In this document: positions 44,278-52,579 of the stretch, piece by piece | Position numbering within the stretch: the first letter of the stretch is position 1 | Layout of the letters: each line of letters opens with the position of its first letter | Assembly: GCF_033042135.1 (NCBI RefSeq) | Contig: NZ_WBXM01000008.1 | Span: 62,001 to 126,000 of the forward strand | Direction: 5' to 3' | Source: Haloechinothrix sp033042135 | GTDB taxonomy: Bacteria; Actinomycetota; Actinomycetes; Mycobacteriales; Pseudonocardiaceae | DNA length: 64,000 nt | Translations under genes and position numbers: made by a program | Notes under the pieces: model-generated | What the model was told of the DNA's origin: nothing | The model's input: the letters and a program-made list of their open reading frames with translations, nothing else | The model's database searches: none

Positions 44278-45057
44278 TCACCGGCCGGTGAAGGACGCCT
44301 TCCCTGGGCCGTGCTCGAGGAAGGACCGCATGCCGGTGGACTGGTCCTCGGTCGCCCATAGGGCGGTGAACAGCTGCGTCTCCCACCGCAGCCCACTGGT
44401 GAGGTCGACGTCGAGCCCACCGTCGATGGCTGCCTTGGCGGCGCGCAGCGCTATAGCCGGGCCGTTGACGAACTGCTCGGCCCACTCCTTCGCCCTGGTG
44501 TACACCTCGTCGGCGGCGACCACCTCGTCGACGATGCCCAGCCGCTGCGCCTCGTCAGCAGCCACGAACCGACCGGTGTACACCAGGTCTTTGGCCGTGC
44601 TCGGCCCCACGAGCCTGGTCAGCCGCTGGGTACCGCCCGCACCGGGAATGATGCCGAGCTGGATCTCCGGTTGCCCGACCTTGACGTTATCGCCCGCGAT
44701 GCGCCGGTCGGCGGTGAGTGCGAGTTCGAGACCGCCGCCGAGTGCGTAGCCGGTAACCGCGGCGACCGTTGGCTTGGGGATGCCCGCGATCAGGCTCATC
44801 GTCTCCTGAAGGCCCGTGCCGAACGCCGTCATCTCCGCGTAGGACTTGGCAGCCATCTCCTTGATGTCCGCGCCGCCCGCGAAGGTCTTCTCCCCGCCGT
44901 ACAGGATGACCGCACGCACGTCGTCGCGCTCGCTCGCCTCCTTGGCGGCACCGGCCAGCTCCTCCTGGATCTGTTCGTTCAGCGCGTTGACCGGCGGGCG
45001 TTCGAGGCGAATGGTGCCGACGCCTGCTTCCACCTCGAAACGCACGAACTCTGTCAC
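44278..45057 (-). CDS. Enoyl-CoA hydratase/isomerase family protein
   Basis: Crotonase-fold enzyme, 259 residues. Oxyanion-hole segments FAGGADIKEMAAKS and GYALGGGLELALTADRRI, catalytic Glu regions GQPEIQLGIIPGAGGTQRLTRLVG with both active Glu positions, and a C-terminal trimer helix. The sequence resembles FadB-associated hydratases acting on short to medium trans-2-enoyl-CoAs. The GTG start follows GAGGAGG at 5 bases. Neighbouring genes give no pathway context. Confidence 0.9.
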   Translation of the reverse strand: MTEFVRFEVEAGVGTIRLERPPVNALNEQIQEELAGAAKEASERDDVRAVILYGGEKTFAGGADIKEMAAKSYAEMTAFGTGLQETMSLIAGIPKPTVAAVTGYALGGGLELALTADRRIAGDNVKVGQPEIQLGIIPGAGGTQRLTRLVGPSTAKDLVYTGRFVAADEAQRLGIVDEVVAADEVYTRAKEWAEQFVNGPAIALRAAKAAIDGGLDVDLTSGLRWETQLFTALWATEDQSTGMRSFLEHGPGKASFTGR

Positions 45058-45213
45058 ACGAACCTCCTCTGACGACCATCTGACCCCTTGGCCGGTGTAC
45101 CGGCCGGTGTGCCGCGACCGGCATGCTCCGCCAGGCAGGTTACCCGCGCGACAGGCAGGCGGTGGACCAACCCCGTTCGAACGGGACCCGATGGAGCCGG
45201 TCACGCCACACGC

Positions 45214-46059
45214 TCAGCGCCTGCGTGCGAAGTACCGGTCACCGGACCGTTCGAGCAACAGGTCCTGCCCGAACGTCTCTGACAGCGACTCGCTGGTCAG
45301 CACGTCATCGATCAGCCCGGCAGCCACCGCACGGCCATCGCGCAGCAGCAACGCGTGGGTGAAGCCCGGCGGGATCTCCTCGACATGGTGGGTCACCAGC
45401 ACCGTCGCCGGGGCGTCCGGATCCCCGGCGAGCACCGACAGCTGGCCGACCAGATCCTCGCGCGCTCCCAGATCGAGCCCGGCCGCGGGCTCATCGAGCA
45501 ACAGCATCTCCGGGTCGGTCATCAGCGAGCGCGCGATCAGCGTACGCTTGCGCTCCCCCTCGGAGAGGGTGCCGAACGGTCGGTCCGCCAGGTGCGCGAC
45601 ACCGAGAGCATCGAGCATCTGATGGGCGCGGTGAACGTCCATCTCCTCGTAGCTCTCGCGCCAACGTCCCACCACCGCGTAGCCGGCGCTCATGACCACG
45701 TCTCGCGCCGTCTCGTCGCCGGGGACCCGCCCGTTCAGGGCGGTGGAGGTGAATCCGATCCGGGGTCGTAGCTCGAACACGTCGGTCCGACCGAGCCGTT
45801 CCCCCAGCACGTGCACCGTCCCGACCGAGGGATGGAGCTCGGCTGCGGCCAAGCGCAACATCGTCGTCTTGCCCGCGCCGTTCGAGCCGAGTACGACCCA
45901 CCTCTCGTCCAGCTCCACCGACCAGTCGAGGTCGGCGAGCAGGTGGGTGTCACCGCGCCGCACCCCGACCCCGTCCATGTGCACCACCAGGTCGTTGAGA
46001 TCAACCAACGGGTCCCGCCTTCCGTCTCGCGACTCCGGTTCGAGGGTGTGGCCCGACAC
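45214..46059 (-). CDS. ABC-type ATPase, stand-alone
   Basis: 281-residue ABC ATPase without a linked permease. Walker A GSNGAGKTTM, signature LSEGERKRTLIARSL, Walker B MLLLDEPAAGLDL, H-loop VTHHVEE. The Q-loop region (GFTSTALNGRVPGDE) and overall pattern are those of soluble ModF/YlmA-like ATPases in actinobacteria. Partner unknown. Confidence 0.88.
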   Translation of the reverse strand: MSGHTLEPESRDGRRDPLVDLNDLVVHMDGVGVRRGDTHLLADLDWSVELDERWVVLGSNGAGKTTMLRLAAAELHPSVGTVHVLGERLGRTDVFELRPRIGFTSTALNGRVPGDETARDVVMSAGYAVVGRWRESYEEMDVHRAHQMLDALGVAHLADRPFGTLSEGERKRTLIARSLMTDPEMLLLDEPAAGLDLGAREDLVGQLSVLAGDPDAPATVLVTHHVEEIPPGFTHALLLRDGRAVAAGLIDDVLTSESLSETFGQDLLLERSGDRYFARRR

Positions 46060-46135
46060 GTTCCGCTCGAGCCACGTCCCGGTGTCTTATACAACGTCGG
46101 GTCATTCTCCCGCCCGTCACCCACAGTCTGTCGGA

Positions 46136-48685
46136 TCACACCACGACCACTTTGCCCAACTCCGATGGAGTAGTGAGGAGCTCGTGGTGCGGCAGCACTC
46201 GCACCGTGTAACCGAGCGAACCGGCATGCGGCAGCGGCACCCGCGCGGCGAACCGGCCGTCACCGACGTGTTCCATCGACGCCGTGACCACGTCGTACAG
46301 TTCGTCGGCGTCACCGACCTTGCCGACAACGGCCTGCACGTCGACCTCGGAAGGTGACAGTCCAGCGAGGTCGACTGTGGCGTCCACACGGACCGGTGCG
46401 CCGACAACCAGCTCGCCCGCGTCATCGGTGCCGAACTCGGTCTCGATCACCCGGACATGGTGCCACCGCTGCTCCAGCCGTTCACGGTAACGTGCCACGG
46501 ATCGTGCTCCCTCATGGTCGTGACCGTTCGCGGCGGCCACGGCGGCCGCGGCGGGCAGGTAGTACTGCTCGACGTACTCGGTCACCATGCGGGAAGCCTG
46601 CACTCTCGGTCCGAGGGTGGCCAGGGTGTGCCGCACCATCGACATCCACCCCGACGGCACCCCATCGGCATCGCGCTCGTAGAACAGCGGTGCGATGCGC
46701 TGGCCGAGCAGATCGTACAGCGCGGCGGCCTCGAGGTCGTCCCGGCGCAGCGGGTCGGACACACCGTCAGCGGTGGGGATCGCCCAACCGTTCTTCCCGT
46801 CGTAGCTCTCGTCCCACCAGCCGTCCTTGATGGAAAGGTTGAGCCCGCCGTTGAGCGCCGATTTCATCCCCGAGGTACCGCAGGCCTCCAGCGGGCGGGT
46901 GGGGTTGTTCAGCCACAGGTCACAGCCCCAGTACAGGTACCGTGCCAACGACATGTCGTAGTCCGGCAGGAACACGATCCGGTGCCGCACGGCCGGATCG
47001 TCGGCGAACCGCACCACCTGCTGGATCAGCGCCTTGCCGCCCTCGTCCGCCGGATGCGACTTGCCCGCGACCACCACCTGGATCGGTCGCTCCTCGTCGA
47101 GCAGCCGCTCGCGGAGCCGGTCGGGGTTTCGCAGCATCAGCGTCAGGCGTTTGTACGTCGGCACCCGGCGCGCGAAACCGACGGTAAGCACCTCCGGATC
47201 GAAGACCTGGTCGGTCCACCCCAGTTCCAGCGCGGAGGCGCCGCGCTGCAACCAGGAGGCACGCACCCTGCGCCGCACCTCATCGACCAGCCGCCTGCGC
47301 AGGGTGCAGCGCAGCTCCCACAGTTCGCGATCGGTCACTGAGTCGAGCCGGTCGGCGTCGCCCTCACCGTCCCCGCCGAGCAACGCGCGCAGCTCCCGCG
47401 CCAACCAGGTCGGTCCGTGCACACCGTTGGTCACCGAGGAGATCGGGATCTCCTCGGTGGGAAAGCCCGGCCAGAGACTGGTGAACATGCGGCGCGAGAT
47501 CTTCCCGTGCAGCGCCGAGACGCCGTTGGCGCGCTGCGCGAGCCGCAATCCCATGTGCGCCATGTTGAACAGCCCGGGGTTGCGCTCCTCCCCGAGCTTG
47601 ATGACCTGCTCGGCGTCGATGCCGGGGAGGAGCTTCCCGTCACCGAAGTAGCGCTGGATCTGCTCAAGCGGGAAGCGATCGATCCCGGCGGGCACCGGGG
47701 TGTGCGTGGTGAACACCGTCCCCGCACGCACCGCCTGCACGGCCTCGTCGAAGGCCAGCCCGTACCGGGTGATCAATTCGTGCGCCCGTTCGAGACCGAG
47801 GAAGCCCGCATGCCCCTCGTTGGTGTGGTACACCTCGGGACCCGAGTGGCCCGTCAGCGCGCAGTAGCGACGTACCGCGCGGACCCCGCCGATGCCGGCG
47901 AGGATCTCCTGGCGGATCCGGTGCTCCGAGTCTCCCCCGTACAACCGGTCGGTCACGCCACGCAACTCGTCGTCGTTGCTGTCTACATCAGAATCGAGCA
48001 GCAGCAGCGGCACCCTACCGACCTGCGCGATCCACACCTGGGCCGCCAGCTGCCGGTCACCGGGCATGGCGAGGGTGACGTGGGCGGGCTCACCGGACGG
48101 TTCGGTGAGCAGTTCCAGCGGCAGCCCGCTGGGATCGATGACCGGGTAGTGCTCCACCTGCCAGCCGTCGGTGGACAGCGACTGCCTGAAGTATCCCGAG
48201 CGGTAGAACAGCCCCACCCCGATGAGTGGCACGCCGAGGTCGGAGGCAGCCTTGAGGTGGTCGGCGGCCAGCACGCCCAGCCCGCCGGAGTAGTTCGGCA
48301 ATGCCTCGGTGACGCCGAACTCCATCGAGAAGTACGCGATGCACTCCGGCGCCGTGCCGCCGGTAGCGCCGCTGGCGCGTTCGGTCGCCACGCGCTGGTA
48401 CCAGCGTGGTTCGCACAGGTAGGTCTCCAGGTCTCCGACGGCGGCGTGCGCGCGCGCCACGAAATCCGGGTCGGCCGCGAGCCGTTCCAGCTTGGCGGGC
48501 GGCAGCTCGGTGAGGATCCGGAGCGGGTCACCCCCGACCTGCTCGGCCAGTTCGGGATCCATCGAGGCGAACAGGTCCCTGGTTGCGGGATGCCAGGTCC
48601 AGCGCAGGTTGGTCGCGAGCCTGCTCAGGCCGGCCAGCGGTTCCGGGATGCTGGCGCGCACGGTGAACCGTCGGACTGCTCTCAT
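46136..48685 (-). CDS. glgP: Alpha-glucan phosphorylase
   Basis: PLP-dependent phosphorolysis of glycogen or maltodextrin to glucose-1-phosphate. The 849-residue protein has the N-terminal DUF3417 segment (PEPLAGLSRLATNLRWTWHPATRDLFA) of the short GlgP type, then EFGVTEALPNYSGGLGVLAADHLKAASDLG, and the C-terminal GTSGMKSALNGGLNLSIKDGWWDE with the phosphate/PLP site. Start ATG at MRAVRRF. No other glycogen genes lie in the window. Divergent from the peptidase gene. Confidence 0.94.
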   Translation of the reverse strand: MRAVRRFTVRASIPEPLAGLSRLATNLRWTWHPATRDLFASMDPELAEQVGGDPLRILTELPPAKLERLAADPDFVARAHAAVGDLETYLCEPRWYQRVATERASGATGGTAPECIAYFSMEFGVTEALPNYSGGLGVLAADHLKAASDLGVPLIGVGLFYRSGYFRQSLSTDGWQVEHYPVIDPSGLPLELLTEPSGEPAHVTLAMPGDRQLAAQVWIAQVGRVPLLLLDSDVDSNDDELRGVTDRLYGGDSEHRIRQEILAGIGGVRAVRRYCALTGHSGPEVYHTNEGHAGFLGLERAHELITRYGLAFDEAVQAVRAGTVFTTHTPVPAGIDRFPLEQIQRYFGDGKLLPGIDAEQVIKLGEERNPGLFNMAHMGLRLAQRANGVSALHGKISRRMFTSLWPGFPTEEIPISSVTNGVHGPTWLARELRALLGGDGEGDADRLDSVTDRELWELRCTLRRRLVDEVRRRVRASWLQRGASALELGWTDQVFDPEVLTVGFARRVPTYKRLTLMLRNPDRLRERLLDEERPIQVVVAGKSHPADEGGKALIQQVVRFADDPAVRHRIVFLPDYDMSLARYLYWGCDLWLNNPTRPLEACGTSGMKSALNGGLNLSIKDGWWDESYDGKNGWAIPTADGVSDPLRRDDLEAAALYDLLGQRIAPLFYERDADGVPSGWMSMVRHTLATLGPRVQASRMVTEYVEQYYLPAAAAVAAANGHDHEGARSVARYRERLEQRWHHVRVIETEFGTDDAGELVVGAPVRVDATVDLAGLSPSEVDVQAVVGKVGDADELYDVVTASMEHVGDGRFAARVPLPHAGSLGYTVRVLPHHELLTTPSELGKVVVV

Positions 48686-48789
48686 GACCGCCGAGCCTAG
48701 TGCCCGTTCCCCGTCGCGTGCTGGGTATGTCCCGTGCTGGGTATGCTGCCTCACCAGCACCCAGCTGGCGGGAACACTGTGGGGGGCCG

Positions 48790-50244
48790 ATGACGGGACG
48801 GCGGAGACAACGAGCGGTACGGGTCCTCGCGTTACTCGCGGTGGCCGCTGTCGCGCTCACCGCCTGCGGGGACGAGCCGACCGCGGGTGAGGCGATCACC
48901 GAGGGGGACATCGCGGGACTTCCGGTGACCCACTTTCCCAGTGGGCTCGCCGACGACGCGCCGGAGCCGGAGATCGACGTCGACAACGTCACAGACTCCG
49001 AGGCGGACGGGCTGGCGACCGCCGCGAGCGAGGATCTGACCCGCTACTGGTCGGATGCGTTACCCGCTTACTTCCGCACCGTCTTCGAGCCCGTCGAGCG
49101 GCTGCTGTCCTACGACCCGGACACCGACGACTTCACGGTGTGCGGCCAGAGCGTGCGGGGCGAGGTCAACGCCTTCTACTGCCCGGCGGCGGACACGCTC
49201 GGGTGGGACAGGGAATCGCTGTTCCCGCTGCTGCACGACCAGTTCGGGCCGATGGGCATCGTGACGGTGATGGCTCACGAGTACGGCCACGCGGTGCAGC
49301 ACCGGATCGCCGAACGCGCCGGGATCTCGGCGAACACCCCGACCATCGTCAAGGAGCTGCAGGCCGACTGCTTCGCGGGCAACTACTTCCGCTGGCTGGC
49401 CGAGGGGTCGAGCGACTTCTTCGAGCTCTCCACTTCGGAAGGCGTCAACCAGGCGCTCAGCGCGCTGCACTTCGTCAGGGACGCACCCGGCGATCTGCGC
49501 CACGACATCGCGGCCCACGGCACGGGCTTCGACCGCACCTACGCGTTCCAGCTCGGGTTCGAGAAGGATCCCACCTCCTGCGCGGACATCGACGAGCACA
49601 CGGTCGACGAGCGGTCCACCCAGTTCGCCTTCAGCGAGCAGGACACACGCCGGGGTGACGTGCCCATCACCGCGGAGACCATCGAGCTGGCTACGGAAAG
49701 CCTCGACGCGGCGTTCGCCGACACCGCGGCCGCACGTCCCAGGGTGGTGATCTCCGAGGACGGCTCGTGCCCTGACGGTTCGGGAACCCCGCCCGCCTCG
49801 TACTGCCCGGACACCAACACGGTCTCCATCGAGTTGTCCGGCCTCGCCGCCCTCGGCGAACCCATCGATCAGCGCGCCGCCTGGTCCGGGGAACCGATCG
49901 CGGGGTTCGGCGACTTCGCCGCCTTCGCGGTGCTGGCTTCGCGCTACGCCATGGGCCTCCAGCGAGCGAACGGGCAGTCGCTCCACGAGACGGGAGCAGG
50001 GCTGCGCGCGGCATGCTACGTCGGATCCTGGGCGGCATTCGCCACTGAGCCACGGGCCGACGATCGGATCCTGCGGCTGTCACCAGGCGACCTCGATGAA
50101 GCCATCCTCGAGATGCTGCAGCCCGAGAGCCTGATCGCCGCGAACGTCGAGGGCGTGCCTGCCCCGGCCGGATTCACCCGGGTGGAGGCACTTCGGGTGG
50201 GCTTCACGGAGGGCGCGGGCAGCTGCCCCGCGACGTTCGAATAG
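48790..50244 (+). CDS. Neutral zinc metallopeptidase-like lipoprotein
   Basis: 484-residue secreted lipoprotein: signal peptide with lipobox LTAC (Cys 26), then a domain with the zinc motif HEYGHAVQHR (HExxH) and, downstream, a possible third-ligand region ELQADCFAGNYFRW (ELxAD), as in neutral zinc metallopeptidases of the YpfJ family. The C-terminal half (about 290-484) repeats features of the family without a second HExxH. Probably peptidase activity outside the membrane. ATG with a GGGGGG run before it. Confidence 0.85.
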   Translation: MTGRRRQRAVRVLALLAVAAVALTACGDEPTAGEAITEGDIAGLPVTHFPSGLADDAPEPEIDVDNVTDSEADGLATAASEDLTRYWSDALPAYFRTVFEPVERLLSYDPDTDDFTVCGQSVRGEVNAFYCPAADTLGWDRESLFPLLHDQFGPMGIVTVMAHEYGHAVQHRIAERAGISANTPTIVKELQADCFAGNYFRWLAEGSSDFFELSTSEGVNQALSALHFVRDAPGDLRHDIAAHGTGFDRTYAFQLGFEKDPTSCADIDEHTVDERSTQFAFSEQDTRRGDVPITAETIELATESLDAAFADTAAARPRVVISEDGSCPDGSGTPPASYCPDTNTVSIELSGLAALGEPIDQRAAWSGEPIAGFGDFAAFAVLASRYAMGLQRANGQSLHETGAGLRAACYVGSWAAFATEPRADDRILRLSPGDLDEAILEMLQPESLIAANVEGVPAPAGFTRVEALRVGFTEGAGSCPATFE

Positions 50245-50356
50245 CGCTGACGCTGGTCAGCGACCAGCACCCCGAAAAGCCGCGCCGAGCAGGCAGAATC
50301 CGTCCTCTTCGCGCTCCTGCCATCGCTTGACGCGTAACCTTACCGTGACGCACACT

Positions 50357-50391
50357 GTTGCGTAGTACCCAACAGTTGAGTACTACGCAAC
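50357..50391 (+). promoter_or_regulatory. 11-bp inverted repeat, likely operator/promoter of the C1 locus
   Basis: Arms GTTGCGTAGTA and TACTACGCAAC, a perfect match, with a 13-base spacer. TTGCGT (50358-50363) and TACTAC (50381-50386) are 17 bases apart and could be a weak promoter. The same GTTGCGTA sits at the -35 of the GntR gene. It lies 48 bases before the first gene. Confidence 0.7.
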
Positions 50392-50438
50392 GAATCCGGC
50401 TCGACGTTACCACCCGTCACCATGCGTTAGGAGGCACC

Positions 50439-51665
50439 ATGGCCGAGGTCCTCGACCCGCGAGTCACCGCTGCAGCCGCCGACCAGCCCGCGCAGAAGGT
50501 GGTCGAGACGCCTGCGGTCATGCTCTATACGCGGCTACGGAAGTCCCCTTACTTTTGGAAGTCGCGCGCGCACGGCGTGGCGGCCTACAGCGTGTACAAC
50601 CACACCTACCACCCCCGGCACTACGGTGACCCGGTCGGCGAGTACTGGGCGCTGCTGAACGGCGTCACGATCTGGGACGTCGGAGTGGAACGCCAGCTGC
50701 AGATCTCCGGGCCGGACGCGTTCGACTTCACCAACATGCTGATCCCCCGCGACCTGTCCAAGTGCGCCGTCGGCCAGTGCAAGTACGTGTTCATCACCGC
50801 CCCGGACGGCGGCATCATCAACGACCCCGTGCTGCTGCGGCTGGACAGCGACCGCTTCTGGCTGTCGCTGGCCGACAGCGACGTCCGCCTGTGGGCGATG
50901 GGCCTGGCGCACGCGGGCGGCTGGGACGTCGACATCGCCGAGGTCGACGTCGCGCCCATCCAGGTACAGGGACCGAAGTCCCGCGAGGTCATGGTCGACC
51001 TGTTCGGCGAGTCGATCCTGGACGTGCCCTACTACTACCTGCGCGACTACACGCTCGACGGCATGGACGTCGTGGTCAGCCGCACCGGATACACCGCAGA
51101 GCTCGGCTACGAGATCTACCTGTACAACGCGAGCAGGGACGCGGGGCGGCTGTGGGACGCCGTCTGGCAAGCCGGTGAGCCCCACGGCATGCGGCCGATC
51201 GGCCCGTGCCACATCCGTCGCATCGAGGCGGGGATGCTCTCCTACGGCTCCGACATCACCCTCGACACCAACCCCATGGAGGTCGGATACGACTACAAGT
51301 GGATGGTCGACCTGGAGCAGGAGGCCGACTTCATCGGCAAGGACGCCCTGAAGCGGGTCCGCGAGCAGGGTGTCTCGCGCATCATGGTCGGCGTCGAGAT
51401 CGACGGCGAACCGCTTGGCACCTACAACGACGGTTCGATGATCGAGCGATTCGGCGTGCTGGACGCCGACGGCTCCGAGGTCGGTAGCGTCACGAGCGCG
51501 TGCCACTCGCCGCGGTTGGAGCGCAACATCGGGCTGGCCATGGTGCCGGTCGAGCTCAGCGCACTGGGCACCAAGGTCGGTATCGAGACGCCGAGCGGCC
51601 TGCGTAACGGTCTTGTGGTCGAGAAGCCGTTCGTCGATCCGCGCAAGCAGACCCCGAAGGGGTGA
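50439..51665 (+). CDS. Stand-alone aminomethyltransferase (GcvT/DmdA-like) family protein
   Basis: 408-residue THF-binding methyl- or aminomethyl-transferase fold, without other glycine-cleavage genes nearby. It shares with DMSP demethylase DmdA the YNHTY (53-57) start, WDVGVERQLQISGPDA, IPRDLSKCAVGQCKY and GGIINDP (124-130), plus the later LSYGSDI...NPMEVGYDY block. GcvT proper has Asp pairs (DD) where this family has NDP. It probably moves a methyl group from a sulfonium or quaternary ammonium substrate to THF; the substrate is inferred from context only. AGGAGG lies 6 bases before the ATG. First gene of the C1 locus. Confidence 0.85.
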   Translation: MAEVLDPRVTAAAADQPAQKVVETPAVMLYTRLRKSPYFWKSRAHGVAAYSVYNHTYHPRHYGDPVGEYWALLNGVTIWDVGVERQLQISGPDAFDFTNMLIPRDLSKCAVGQCKYVFITAPDGGIINDPVLLRLDSDRFWLSLADSDVRLWAMGLAHAGGWDVDIAEVDVAPIQVQGPKSREVMVDLFGESILDVPYYYLRDYTLDGMDVVVSRTGYTAELGYEIYLYNASRDAGRLWDAVWQAGEPHGMRPIGPCHIRRIEAGMLSYGSDITLDTNPMEVGYDYKWMVDLEQEADFIGKDALKRVREQGVSRIMVGVEIDGEPLGTYNDGSMIERFGVLDADGSEVGSVTSACHSPRLERNIGLAMVPVELSALGTKVGIETPSGLRNGLVVEKPFVDPRKQTPKG

Positions 51666-51701
51666 GAGAGCCAACCAACCGACTGATTCGAAAGGCCGAC
51701 C

Positions 51702-52559
51702 ATGGCACAGCCCACTTCCCGGCTTCGCCCGCGGCAGGCGAAAGCCACGCTGCTCGACCAGCCGCGCTATGAGCTCATGCCGATTTCCGGTGTGATGGAT
51801 CAGGCCGCCACGCTGCCGCCCGGTGCCGTGGTGACGGTGACCTCCTCGCCGCGCCAGGGTGCGGCGGCCACCGTGGACCTGGCGGTGCAGCTGGCCGAGC
51901 GGGGGCTGCGCGCCGTGCCACACCTCGCGGCACGGCAGCTCCACGACCGCGAGGAACTGATCACGATCCTGGACCGACTCGAAGCGGCGGGCATCGACAA
52001 CGTGTTCGTCGTCGGCGGCGACGCCGCGGAGCCCGCTGGCCCGTATCCCGACGGGTTGACGCTGCTCGAGGCGATCGCCGCGCTCGGCAGGCTGCCTCGT
52101 CATGTGGGGATACCATCCTATCCCGACGGGCACCACGCGATCGACGACGCCACACTGCTGACCGCGCTGAAGAGCAAGCAGCTTTACGCGACCTACACGG
52201 TCAGCCAGATGTGCTTCGACGCGGCGAGGATCGGCCGCTTCAGCCGTGCCCTGCGCGGACAGGGCATCACGCTGCCGATCTACGCGGGCATTCCCGGCGT
52301 GGTGGACATGGCCAAGCTGTTGCGGGTGAGCTTGCGTATCGGGGTCGGCGACTCGGTTCGCTTCCTGCGCGGCAACAAGGCGGCCGCAGGCCGCCTGATC
52401 AGGCCGCGCGGTTACCGGCCGGACGGCCTCGTGCGCAAGCTGGGTGCCCAGGTACGCGAAGGCAAGGCGGATCTCGCGGGTCTGCACATCTACACGTTCA
52501 ACCACATCGACGCGACCGTGCGATGGACGCACGGCAACCGGCGCCGGGTGGCGTCCTGA
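51702..52559 (+). CDS. MetF-like methylenetetrahydrofolate reductase, atypical
   Basis: 285-residue TIM-barrel protein of the MTHFR superfamily. It shows VPHLAARQLHDREELITILDRLEAAGIDNVFVVGGDA, the VGIPSYPDGHHAI segment and a late IPIYAGIPGVV-like stretch, all positioned as in MetF, but lacks the N-terminal FEFFPP and the QFFFD motif (here YTVSQMCFD). In this locus it would oxidise 5-methyl-THF to 5,10-methylene-THF or do the reverse. It follows the GcvT-like gene by 36 bases, and Fhs is 20 bases further on. Confidence 0.82.
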   Translation: MAQPTSRLRPRQAKATLLDQPRYELMPISGVMDQAATLPPGAVVTVTSSPRQGAAATVDLAVQLAERGLRAVPHLAARQLHDREELITILDRLEAAGIDNVFVVGGDAAEPAGPYPDGLTLLEAIAALGRLPRHVGIPSYPDGHHAIDDATLLTALKSKQLYATYTVSQMCFDAARIGRFSRALRGQGITLPIYAGIPGVVDMAKLLRVSLRIGVGDSVRFLRGNKAAAGRLIRPRGYRPDGLVRKLGAQVREGKADLAGLHIYTFNHIDATVRWTHGNRRRVAS

Positions 52560-52579
52560 TCACAGAGAGGGGGTTCGCC

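Noticed and set aside
50535..52532. 665-residue minus-strand frame opposite the C1 enzymes
   Set aside because: Shadow of two well-supported genes; no start site or domain.
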